Assembly (NCBI RefSeq): GCF_002844575.1 | Contig: NZ_PIQO01000011.1 | Location: forward strand, 1 to 64,000 | DNA length: 64,000 nt | Source of the DNA: Heyndrickxia camelliae | GTDB taxonomy: Bacteria > Bacillota > Bacilli > Bacillales > Bacillaceae_C | Reading direction: 5' to 3' | Shown: one piece after another, positions 57,293 to 64,000 of the stretch | How positions within the stretch are numbered: the stretch's first letter is position 1 | Layout: every line of letters starts with the position of its first letter | The notes under the pieces: model-generated | What the model saw: the letters and a program-made list of their open reading frames with translations, nothing else | What the model was told of the DNA's origin: nothing | Database searches by the model: none | Program-made: the position numbers and the translations under genes

Positions 57293-57321
57293 AAAAAAAC
57301 GACCTTAATATAGGTCGTTTT
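57293..57321 (-). terminator. Terminator after ytkL
   Basis: AAAACGACC/GGTCGTTTT stem with a loop of about 9 nt and a TTT tail on the minus strand. Confidence 0.8.
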
Positions 57322-58001
57322 TATAATTCGATCATATCCCCAGCATTCATGATCTTGCCATTTTGTCCCTCTAAGAGTTCAATAAATTTCGCAGGATCTT
57401 GTTGAATAGGTGGGAACGTATTGTAATGAATAGGCACTACTGTTTTTGCTTTCAACAAGGAAGCAGCATAAGCAGCATCTTCCGGTCCCATTGTAAAGTT
57501 ATCTCCAATTGGCAAGAACGCTAGATCAATAGGATGTCTCTCCCCAATAAGCTTCATATCCGAAAATAATGCCGTATCACCTGCATGATAAATTGTTTTG
57601 CCTTCTGCCATCAGCAGAACTCCTGCTGGTTCTCCTAAATATATGATTTGTTTATCCTCTGTGTAATAAGAGGAACCATGAAATGCTTGGGTCAGTTTAA
57701 CCCGCCCAAAGTCAAATTCTCTAGAACCGCCAATATGTAAGGGGTGAGTCTTTAAACCCTGCCATGCCATATAGGTGGCAATTTCATCATTTCCAATGAC
57801 CAGAGCACCGCTTCTCTTAGCAATTTCCACAGTATCCCCAACGTGGTCATTATGGCCATGGGTCAAAATAATCACATCTGGATTTTCATTCTCTGCTTTT
57901 AAATCGGTTTGGGAATTGCCATTAATAAAAGGATCAAACAAAATGGTTTTTCCATTTGTTTCAATTTTTATAACAGAATGTCCATGGTAAGAAACTTTCA
58001 C
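57321..58001 (-). CDS. ytkL: UPF0173 metal-dependent hydrolase (YtkL-like)
   Basis: 226 aa, close to B. subtilis YtkL (227). Metallo-beta-lactamase fold: [12 protein letters not shown] at the N-terminus, metal motif [10 protein letters not shown] (about 51-60), YHAGDTALF (about 145) and a late [12 protein letters not shown]. The substrate is unknown. The GTG at 58001 has AGGAGG at a suitable distance and fits the family start; the frame extends to 58049 but without support. Confidence 0.9.
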   Translation of the reverse strand: MKVSYHGHSVIKIETNGKTILFDPFINGNSQTDLKAENENPDVIILTHGHNDHVGDTVEIAKRSGALVIGNDEIATYMAWQGLKTHPLHIGGSREFDFGRVKLTQAFHGSSYYTEDKQIIYLGEPAGVLLMAEGKTIYHAGDTALFSDMKLIGERHPIDLAFLPIGDNFTMGPEDAAYAASLLKAKTVVPIHYNTFPPIQQDPAKFIELLEGQNGKIMNAGDMIEL

Positions 58002-58146
58002 TTTCTTCACTCCTCCTATATCTTTATCCTTATCTATTTCGGGAAACATGCTGATATTTCCTCCTGCATCCTTCCATTTTAAATAATAGAATAACTTCTG
58101 GAATTTTGCTATTCTAAAGAAGAACCTATTTAAGGAGATGACCGTA

Positions 58147-59244
58147 GTGAATCAACGATTACAAAGTTTAACGGAATGGTTAAAAGCGCAAAACATTGAT
58201 GCAGCATTCATCACTTCTTCTGAGAATGTTTTTTACTTAAGTGGATTTAATAGTGATCCCCATGAACGTTTACTTGGTGTGGCTGTGTTTCAAGATAAAG
58301 AACCATTTTTAATATGTCCTGCCTTAGATGTAAATGATGCAAAACATTCAGGCTGGGAATATGAAGTAATTGGATGTTCCGATACAGAGAATGCCTGGGA
58401 TATTGTTGCTAAAAACATAAATAGTCGAGTAAACAAAATACAAAGAATTGCTTTAGAAAAAGAGCATATTAATCTCCAACGTTATGAGGAAATTCTGAAG
58501 AGATTTTCCAATGCTTCCTTTGTTGCAGCAGAAGAAAAGCTGCGCGAGCTTCGTCTAGTGAAGGATGAAAAGGAAAAAAGCATTTTAAAAAAGGCAGCGG
58601 AATACGCTGATTTTGCTGTACAAGTTGGCATAAACGAAATTGCTGAGGGAAAAACTGAACTTGATATCATAGCAGCCATTGAATATGAACTAAAGAAAAA
58701 AGGAATCTCCCAAATGTCTTTTGACACAATGGTATTAACGGGTAATAACGCCGCATCACCACACGGCAATCCTGGATTAACAAAAATAAAAAAAGGCGAT
58801 CTTGTATTATTTGATTTGGGAGTTGTGTATGAAGGCTATTGCTCCGATATTACAAGAACAGTTGCTTATGATCATATCAATGATGAACAGAATAAGATTT
58901 ATCATACGGTGCTGAAAGCAGAAGAAGAAGCCGTTAAAGCGGTTAAAGCTGGGATAAAAGCAAAAGAACTAGATCAGCTTGCTCGGGATATTATTACAGA
59001 TGCAGGGTATGGTGAATATTTCACTCATCGTTTAGGGCATGGATTAGGAATAGGTGTCCATGAATATCCTTCTGTTACGAATACGAATGAGCTTGTCTTA
59101 AAAGAAGGTATGGTATTCACCATTGAACCTGGAATTTATGTACCGGGTGTTGCTGGGGTTCGAATTGAAGACGATGTTTTTGTTACAAAAAATGGAGTAG
59201 ATGTGTTAACTTCGTTTGATAAAACGTTACAGATAATTAAGTAA
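58147..59244 (+). CDS. M24 family aminopeptidase (Xaa-Pro dipeptidase-like)
   Basis: 365 aa. The N-terminal creatinase-like domain (1-130) is followed by the pita-bread metallopeptidase domain with metal ligands in [20 protein letters not shown] (two Asp), [15 protein letters not shown] (His), [11 protein letters not shown] (Glu) and RIEDDVFV (Glu). It probably cleaves Xaa-Pro bonds in small peptides in the cytoplasm. The GTG at 58147 has AAGGAG 9 nt upstream; the ATG at 58138 abuts that site. Divergent from ytkL. Confidence 0.92.
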   Translation: MNQRLQSLTEWLKAQNIDAAFITSSENVFYLSGFNSDPHERLLGVAVFQDKEPFLICPALDVNDAKHSGWEYEVIGCSDTENAWDIVAKNINSRVNKIQRIALEKEHINLQRYEEILKRFSNASFVAAEEKLRELRLVKDEKEKSILKKAAEYADFAVQVGINEIAEGKTELDIIAAIEYELKKKGISQMSFDTMVLTGNNAASPHGNPGLTKIKKGDLVLFDLGVVYEGYCSDITRTVAYDHINDEQNKIYHTVLKAEEEAVKAVKAGIKAKELDQLARDIITDAGYGEYFTHRLGHGLGIGVHEYPSVTNTNELVLKEGMVFTIEPGIYVPGVAGVRIEDDVFVTKNGVDVLTSFDKTLQIIK

Positions 59245-59250
59245 TCTAAA

Positions 59251-59278
59251 ATCCACCCGATATGGGTGGATTTTTTTG
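59251..59278 (+). terminator. Terminator after the M24 peptidase gene
   Basis: ATCCACCC/GGGTGGAT stem with a short loop and TTTTTT tail. Confidence 0.85.
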
Positions 59279-59282
59279 GGGA

Positions 59283-60398
59283 TTATTGAAGTAATGTTTT
59301 CGCATCAACATATTCAAGTTGAAGAGAGTCTGCAACTGCTTGATACGTACAATTACCATTTATTGTATTAATACCTTTAAATAATGGTTCATTATCTAGG
59401 CAAGCTTGTTTATATCCTTTATTTGCGATTTGTAATGCATATGGAACAGTTACATTTGTTAATGCAATCGTTGATGTACGTGGAACCGCACCAGGCATGT
59501 TAGCAACAGCATAGTGAACAACACCATGTTTCTCATATGTTGGATTATCATGTGTTGTAATTCGATCACTTGTTTCGAAAATACCACCTTGATCAATAGC
59601 AATATCCACCACTACGGAACCAGGTTTCATAGAAGCTATCATTTCCTCTGTTACAAGTTTTGGAGCTTTTGCACCCGGAATAAGTACTGCTCCGATTACG
59701 AGATCAGCATCTTTAACAGATTCCGCAATATTATATGGATTGGACATTAAGGTTGTAATTTCGCTTCCGAAAATATCGTCAAGCTGACGCAGGCGATCCG
59801 GGTTTAAGTCAATCACTGTAACTTCCGCACCTAAACCAACTGCCATTTTAGCTGCATTTGTTCCAGCCATGCCACCTCCAATGATGGTAACTTTTCCTCT
59901 TTGTACACCAGGCACACCGGAAAGCAGGATTCCTTTTCCCCCATGATTTTTCTCAAGGAATTGAGCACCAATTTGCGGAGCCATCCTTCCTGCAACCTCA
60001 CTCATTGGTGTTAATAGTGGTAATGAACGATTTGGTAGCTGCACTGTTTCATATGCAATACCAATTACTTTGCTTTCTAATAATGCTTTTGTTAGTTCTG
60101 GTTCAGCAGCAAGATGTAAGTATGTAAATAGAATAAGCCCTTCTCTAAAATACTTATATTCACTTTGTAAAGGTTCTTTTACCTTCATGACCATATCCAT
60201 GGACCAAGCTTCTTCAGCGGTTTGCACAATTTTTGCTCCAGCCTGTGCATAGTCTCCATCAATAAATCCCGATCCTGATCCTGCCCCAGTTTCAATAAAA
60301 ACCTCATGCCCAGCTTTTGTTAATGTAACAACACCTGCTGGAGTCATTGCGACACGATTTTCATTATTTTTAATTTCCTTTGGTACCCCAATACGCAT
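59283..60398 (-). CDS. ald: Alanine dehydrogenase
   Basis: 371 aa. Reversible NAD-dependent deamination of L-alanine to pyruvate and ammonia; needed for alanine use and linked to sporulation in Bacillus. N-terminus [42 protein letters not shown] fold [29 protein letters not shown], and [17 protein letters not shown] are canonical. The start at 60398 has GGAGG upstream; the longer frame to 60464 is unsupported. Confidence 0.98.
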   Translation of the reverse strand: MRIGVPKEIKNNENRVAMTPAGVVTLTKAGHEVFIETGAGSGSGFIDGDYAQAGAKIVQTAEEAWSMDMVMKVKEPLQSEYKYFREGLILFTYLHLAAEPELTKALLESKVIGIAYETVQLPNRSLPLLTPMSEVAGRMAPQIGAQFLEKNHGGKGILLSGVPGVQRGKVTIIGGGMAGTNAAKMAVGLGAEVTVIDLNPDRLRQLDDIFGSEITTLMSNPYNIAESVKDADLVIGAVLIPGAKAPKLVTEEMIASMKPGSVVVDIAIDQGGIFETSDRITTHDNPTYEKHGVVHYAVANMPGAVPRTSTIALTNVTVPYALQIANKGYKQACLDNEPLFKGINTINGNCTYQAVADSLQLEYVDAKTLLQ

Positions 60399-60521
60399 AG
60401 GATAGACCTCCTTATAATATATGTATAATATATTAAAAAAGTAATTTTTAGAAAGCACTTTCATTTTAACAAATATATTCGTATTTTCCTATTAAATTTT
60501 CTTTTACTTGTAAAAATAATA

Positions 60522-60547
60522 GAAAAAACCGCCTTCTTGGCGGTTTA
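60522..60547 (-). terminator. Terminator after the 49-aa gene
   Basis: AAACCGCC/GGCGGTTT stem with a 5-nt loop and TTTC tail on the minus strand. Confidence 0.8.
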
Positions 60548-60551
60548 ATTC

Positions 60552-60701
60552 CTAATTCTCATCATCTTGACCATAGATATGAAATTGTCCATCCGGCTGA
60601 TCAACAACCCCACTGGCATAAGCATCCCTAATTTGATTTGTTGTCTCTTCAATTGCTTGTTCATCATAAGTAAGATTTTTATTATATTCCTGCTTTTTCA
60701 T
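60552..60701 (-). CDS. Small hypothetical hydrophilic protein
   Basis: 49 aa, acidic and glutamine-rich (MKKQEYNKNLTYDEQAIEET at the start; DQPDGQFHIYGQDDEN at the end). GGGAGG stands 9 nt before the ATG and a strong terminator follows the stop directly, so it is a complete small gene. I do not recognise the family; composition resembles small Bacillus stress or spore-associated proteins, but no function is claimed. Confidence 0.7.
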   Translation of the reverse strand: MKKQEYNKNLTYDEQAIEETTNQIRDAYASGVVDQPDGQFHIYGQDDEN

Positions 60702-60733
60702 TATATACAGCCTCCCATTTTAAATACCCTATT

Positions 60734-60767
60734 ATTTTCGGTAAAGGATGATAAAATATCCGAAAAT
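60734..60767 (-). terminator. Possible terminator after moaB
   Basis: ATTTTCGG/CCGAAAAT inverted repeat with an 18-nt loop, about 45 bp after the moaB stop. The tail is weak. Confidence 0.35.
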
Positions 60768-60812
60768 GATAAAGGTAAAAAATAGAAGGTAATCTAAAAA
60801 CAAAGTATGAGG

Positions 60813-61322
60813 CTATCTATCCTTTTCGATTTCACGTACAACATGATGAAGTTCAGGTAAGATAAGTTTCTCCATTGCCAATTGAACAGCACCTGTAGAA
60901 CCTGGAGTTGAAAAAATAATACAGTTCCGATAAGTGCCAGCTATTGCTCTGGATAGCATAGCAGCGGAACCAATATCTTCCATATAACTAAGCATTCGAA
61001 ATAATTCACCGAAACCAACAATTTCCTTTTCAAAAAGACATGAGACTGTTTCGATGGTTACATCCCGTTTCGCAATTCCTGTTCCTCCATTAAGGAGAAT
61101 AACTTTAATATGGCTGTTTTCCATAGCTGTATGAATAGCTCTTCTTATCTCATCCCCTTCATCCTTGATAATTTGATAATATCCCACTTGATGGCCATTC
61201 TCGATTAAAAGTTTCTTCATCAGTTTTCCGCTTTTGTCATTTTCAGCATTTCTTGAATCACTAACAGTAATAACAGCACAGGTCACGCGTTTAGGAGCTT
61301 GTTTATGTTCATCCACACTCAT
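60813..61322 (-). CDS. moaB: Molybdenum cofactor biosynthesis protein MoaB
   Basis: 169 aa. MoaB/MogA family, which adenylates molybdopterin before molybdenum insertion. The family core is present: AVITVSDSRNAENDKSG, LNGGTGIAKRDVTIE (the GGTG loop) and STPGSTGAVQLAMEKLILPEL. The ATG at 61322 is preferred because its MSVDEHK start is typical; a TTG six bases upstream is the alternative. The start overlaps the stop of the EcsC-like gene, so they are coupled. Next to ackA, as I recall for B. subtilis. Confidence 0.93.
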   Translation of the reverse strand: MSVDEHKQAPKRVTCAVITVSDSRNAENDKSGKLMKKLLIENGHQVGYYQIIKDEGDEIRRAIHTAMENSHIKVILLNGGTGIAKRDVTIETVSCLFEKEIVGFGELFRMLSYMEDIGSAAMLSRAIAGTYRNCIIFSTPGSTGAVQLAMEKLILPELHHVVREIEKDR

Positions 61323-61324
61323 AT

Positions 61325-62158
61325 TCAATCGTTCCTTTTATCAAGTAGAAATCTATATTGGTAATACTTTTCTGCGAATTGATTTACTTTTCGTGAAAAT
61401 TGATAATTAATGCCCGCCCCAAGTGCTAGTGAAACAAAAGATGACTTCGAAGCTTTTTTATTAAAAAGCGAAATAAAAAATACTTTCATTAATTGTTTAA
61501 ATGGCTCTTCCAACCACCTATAATCCATCACCTTTTCCATACCTTCATAAAAATATAAAGAATGTTGTTCTTCCAAGTCATTCGTTAAATTATCCCAACC
61601 GCTTCCTCTTAAACGATTCGGAAGAGAAGCAGCATGAAAAACTTTTAAAGCTGTCATCATTTCAAATGGCTTCCGCACATCATACCCATAAGTGATTGCT
61701 GTTAATTGTACCGACCGTAAATTTATTAAAACTAAGGCTAAAAAATCAGAACTCACAAAAATTGGCTGCCCTGTAGCAGTCATCCCGCCTTGTAGCAAAG
61801 AATAAACCTTATGGCGTGAAACATGCTGATCTGCTATGTAGGATAATTGATCAATCGATAGTTTTTTCATATCTTCAATGCTTAAAATGGAATCATCAAA
61901 GGCTTTCGCTGATTTTAGAATTCTCTCTCTGGCTTCCTCCTGTATCTGCATACCTTGAAGAAGGGAATGTAAATGAAACAGCCATGTATCCAGCTTTTCG
62001 AAAAAAGGTTCTGTCAAGCTTTCCGGTATAGCAGAAACAGCCTTATCCACCCATTTACCATAGAGATTCTGAAAATCATTTTCTTCATATGTTTGAAAGG
62101 ATTGAATCCAATGCTCAATATCCTCCCAAACTTTTCGTTCATTGTTCGTCCAAGACAT
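61325..62158 (-). CDS. EcsC family protein
   Basis: 277 aa. Contains the EcsC-like pattern: LLQGGMTATGQPIFVSSDFLALVLINLRSVQLTAITYGYDV (about 125-165) and a late SFVSLALGAGINYQFSRKV. EcsC was named from the ecsABC secretion/transport locus of B. subtilis, but its function is unknown. There is no signal peptide, and one or two moderately hydrophobic segments. The ATG at 62158 has GAGGTG at a normal distance; the ATG at 62167 abuts it. It overlaps moaB by 2 bp counting to its stop. Confidence 0.8.
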   Translation of the reverse strand: MSWTNNERKVWEDIEHWIQSFQTYEENDFQNLYGKWVDKAVSAIPESLTEPFFEKLDTWLFHLHSLLQGMQIQEEARERILKSAKAFDDSILSIEDMKKLSIDQLSYIADQHVSRHKVYSLLQGGMTATGQPIFVSSDFLALVLINLRSVQLTAITYGYDVRKPFEMMTALKVFHAASLPNRLRGSGWDNLTNDLEEQHSLYFYEGMEKVMDYRWLEEPFKQLMKVFFISLFNKKASKSSFVSLALGAGINYQFSRKVNQFAEKYYQYRFLLDKRND

Positions 62159-62240
62159 CCTTGCCATTCACCTCATCTTCAAGGAATATTTTTCTATTAT
62201 AATAAGTATAACAAAAGAGAATCGTGCTGGGAAAGAAAAC

Positions 62241-62281
62241 AAAAAGGTACAACCTTAATAATTAGAAGGTTGTACCCTTTT
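62241..62281 (-). terminator. Terminator after ackA
   Basis: GGTACAACCTT/AAGGTTGTACC stem with a loop of about 8 nt and TTTTTG tail on the minus strand. Confidence 0.85.
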
Positions 62282-62286
62282 CATTT

Positions 62287-63477
62287 CTATATGGAGGCAA
62301 TTCGCAATACATCTCTTGCTATCATTACTTCTTCATTTGTCGGAATTACCATTACTTTTACAGGAGAATGCGGATAACTAATGAATGATTCTTTTCCACG
62401 TGTCTGATTTAATTTGGGATCCCAATATACTCCCATAAACTCTAGTCCGCGCAAAACTTTTTCTCTGACAAGGACACTATTTTCACCAATTCCAGCCGTG
62501 AAAATAATCGCATCCACACCAGACATTTTCGCTGCATAAGTACCAATGTATTTATGAATTCGATTGGCGAAAATTTCCAGAGCTAAATCAGCACGCTCAT
62601 TTCCTTCTGAAGCCTGTGATTCTATATCACGAAGGTCGCTCGAAAAACCGGAAATACCAAGTAATCCGGATTGCTTATTTAGGACATGCAGTACTTCATC
62701 TACTGTTTTCCCTGTTTTCTCCATGATGAATGGAATAAGTGCTGGGTCGATATTTCCGGATCGTGTTCCCATTGCAACACCTGCTAAAGGAGTAAAGCCC
62801 ATTGAAGTATCGATGGACTTTCCGCCTTCTATTGCGGCAATACTTGCCCCATTTCCAAGATGACAGGAGATTAATCTTAATTGCTCAATTGGTCGCCCTA
62901 ACATTTCGGAAGCGCGTGTGGATACATACTTATGAGATGTTCCATGAAACCCATATTTCCGTATCCCATACTTTTTATAATATTCATACGGTAAGCTATA
63001 TAAAAATGAACTTTCCGGCATTGTTTGATGAAATGCTGTATCAAAGACTGCTACAGCCGGAACATTAGGTAATGCGTTTTGAAAAGCCTTGATACCAACA
63101 ATATTTGCAGGATTATGAAGAGGTGCTAATTCAGATAAATCCTCTAACTGTCTAGTAACCTCATCATTTATTAAAACAGAATCATAGAAAACTTCCCCTC
63201 CATGAACTACCCTATGCCCAACACCATTAATCTCGTTAAGGGATTTAATAATTCCGAGGGATGTCAGCTTTTCCAAGATTAATTTAACTGCTACTTCATG
63301 ATTTGGTATATCAAAAATTTCCGTTTGTTTTTCATCATTAACCGTTATAGTAAAAATGGAATCGTTCAAACCGATACGCTCAATAAGACCTTTTGTAATT
63401 ACTTTCTCCTCTGGCATTTCAAATAATTGAAACTTTAAGGAAGAACTTCCGGCATTTATTGCAATTATTTTTGACAT
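62287..63477 (-). CDS. ackA: Acetate kinase
   Basis: 396 aa, standard length. Interconverts acetyl phosphate and acetate, producing ATP in overflow metabolism. ASKHA-fold phosphate motif [16 protein letters not shown] at the N-terminus, [45 protein letters not shown] and FTAGIGENS are intact. A cre site lies upstream of its promoter in an activation-type position. Single gene with a strong terminator. Confidence 0.98.
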   Translation of the reverse strand: MSKIIAINAGSSSLKFQLFEMPEEKVITKGLIERIGLNDSIFTITVNDEKQTEIFDIPNHEVAVKLILEKLTSLGIIKSLNEINGVGHRVVHGGEVFYDSVLINDEVTRQLEDLSELAPLHNPANIVGIKAFQNALPNVPAVAVFDTAFHQTMPESSFLYSLPYEYYKKYGIRKYGFHGTSHKYVSTRASEMLGRPIEQLRLISCHLGNGASIAAIEGGKSIDTSMGFTPLAGVAMGTRSGNIDPALIPFIMEKTGKTVDEVLHVLNKQSGLLGISGFSSDLRDIESQASEGNERADLALEIFANRIHKYIGTYAAKMSGVDAIIFTAGIGENSVLVREKVLRGLEFMGVYWDPKLNQTRGKESFISYPHSPVKVMVIPTNEEVMIARDVLRIASI

Positions 63478-63537
63478 TGATACCGTCCCTTCTTTGCTTA
63501 AGTCAACTTTTGTCCGATGTTTTTATCTATACGATTC

Positions 63538-63566
63538 ATTTAAACATGATAAAAATTGATTATCAA
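63538..63566 (-). promoter_or_regulatory. Putative promoter of ackA
   Basis: -35 TTGATA (63561-63566), 17-bp spacer, -10 TTAAAT (63538-63543), about 60 bp before the ackA start codon. Confidence 0.55.
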
Positions 63567-63579
63567 GCTAAAGCCTTAA

Positions 63580-63594
63580 TTGCAATCGGTTACA
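63580..63594 (-). promoter_or_regulatory. cre site upstream of the ackA promoter
   Basis: TTGCAATCGGTTACA fits the CcpA consensus WTGNAANCGNWNNCA at every fixed position. It is centred about 56 bp upstream of the predicted start point, the kind of upstream placement through which CcpA activates ackA in B. subtilis. Confidence 0.7.
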
Positions 63595-63621
63595 CTTTTA
63601 AAAAATATATACAAATCTTCA

Positions 63622-63655
63622 CAAAAAATATAAACCGGTGTTAAATAACCGGTTT
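63622..63655 (-). terminator. Terminator after ytxK
   Basis: AAACCGGT/ACCGGTTT stem with an 8-nt loop followed by ATATTTTTTG on the minus strand, overlapping the ytxK stop. Confidence 0.75.
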
Positions 63656-64000
63656 AATTTTTATTTTCCGCAAACCACTTATCAATCTTTTGAAGTATAC
63701 TTCCCATGGATTGCTGATTGGAAAGTGTAGGCAATGATGCAAAAAGCACTTGTTTCGGAGCTTTTACATTTTCTGACTTTTTCTGTAAAATAAATATACT
63801 CTTTGCCGCCTGTTGATTTTTAAACATCGATAGCGGTAGCTGTAATATGCCTTGAATATGGACATGTTCTTGTAAATAGACATGAAGTTTAGGAGCTTCC
63901 GTCGATTCAAATAAATTATTTGGAATGAGAAAGAATAAATATCCACCCGGCTTAATATGATGGATGCTTTGCTCAATGAATAAATGATGGGCATAAGAAT
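63654..64000 (-). CDS. ytxK: Class I SAM-dependent methyltransferase, C-terminal part (YtxK-like)
   Basis: The last 115 codons of a gene whose start lies beyond the window edge. The readable part begins SYAHHLFIEQSIHHIKPGG and continues YLFFLIPNNLFES, which is motif X-like sequence of N6-adenine/class I methyltransferases of the YtxK family, then a tail ending KIDKWFAENKN. B. subtilis ytxK lies next to ackA in the same order. The catalytic NPP-type motif is outside the window, so activity cannot be judged. Confidence 0.85.
   Translation of the reverse strand, partial: SYAHHLFIEQSIHHIKPGGYLFFLIPNNLFESTEAPKLHVYLQEHVHIQGILQLPLSMFKNQQAAKSIFILQKKSENVKAPKQVLFASLPTLSNQQSMGSILQKIDKWFAENKN

Noticed and set aside
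63764-63994. 76-codon minus-strand frame starting MPIIYSLSKASIILSRVD
   Set aside because: It is out of frame with the YtxK tail, which reads open to the window edge and has recognisable sequence.

Overview
The window reads as a stretch of core chromosome from a low-GC, endospore-forming member of the Bacillaceae (Bacillus sensu lato). Evidence for this is the spore protein gene sspI, the sporulation membrane genes ytvI, ytaF, ytrH/ytrI and ytxC, T-box leaders before pheS and thrS, a primosome pair dnaB/dnaI, and a gene order that follows the Bacillus subtilis fadR-pheS and thrS-ackA regions as I remember them. I see no rRNA or tRNA gene, CRISPR array, prophage, transposase or secondary-metabolite cluster. 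Most genes lie on the minus strand.

Layout. 1-5.6 kb: fatty-acid degradation (fadR-fadB-etfB-etfA and lcfA), with FadR-type operators at both promoters, plus a 26-residue membrane microprotein. 5.6-12 kb: DUF350 gene, mutS2, polX, cvpA-like gene and rnhC. 12-14 kb: fdhD and a BI-1/YetJ channel gene. 13.8-19 kb: pheT, pheS with T-box leader, an RNA methyltransferase and sspI. 19-26 kb: M42 peptidase, small membrane proteins, rplT-rpmI-infC behind an L20-type leader, and thrS behind a T-box. 26-30 kb: ytxC, dnaI, dnaB, nrdR. 30-37 kb: gapB, coaE, ytaF, mutM, polA and a MaoC-like gene. 37-49.5 kb: central carbon and lipid precursor block (mdh, icd, citZ, ytvI, pyk, pfkA, accA, accD, a FadR-family GntR regulator, malic enzyme). 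49.7-64 kb: dnaE, ytrH-ytrI, nrnA, ytpI, ytoI, ytkL, an M24 peptidase, ald, moaB, an EcsC-like gene, ackA and the 3' end of ytxK.

The genes cover beta-oxidation with its electron carrier, the entry to fatty-acid synthesis, glycolysis/gluconeogenesis switching, part of the TCA cycle and acetate overflow, mixed with replication, repair and translation genes. The regulation visible in the DNA fits: FadR boxes on fad genes, CcpN boxes on gapB, cre sites at citZ, ackA and the maoC-like gene, and a GntR-type palindrome before the malic enzyme/GntR pair.

The main unexplained items are a dispersed ~200-bp repeat family in three copies (one inside the pheST transcript), an orphan promoter/terminator pair that could make a ~110-nt RNA before nrdR, a 164-nt gap between pheS and pheT, and the local absence of zapA, speD and phoPR from otherwise conserved neighbourhoods. 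I did not find a convincing previously undescribed multi-gene system. Many start codons were moved downstream of the longest possible reading frame because a ribosome-binding site and family length support it.
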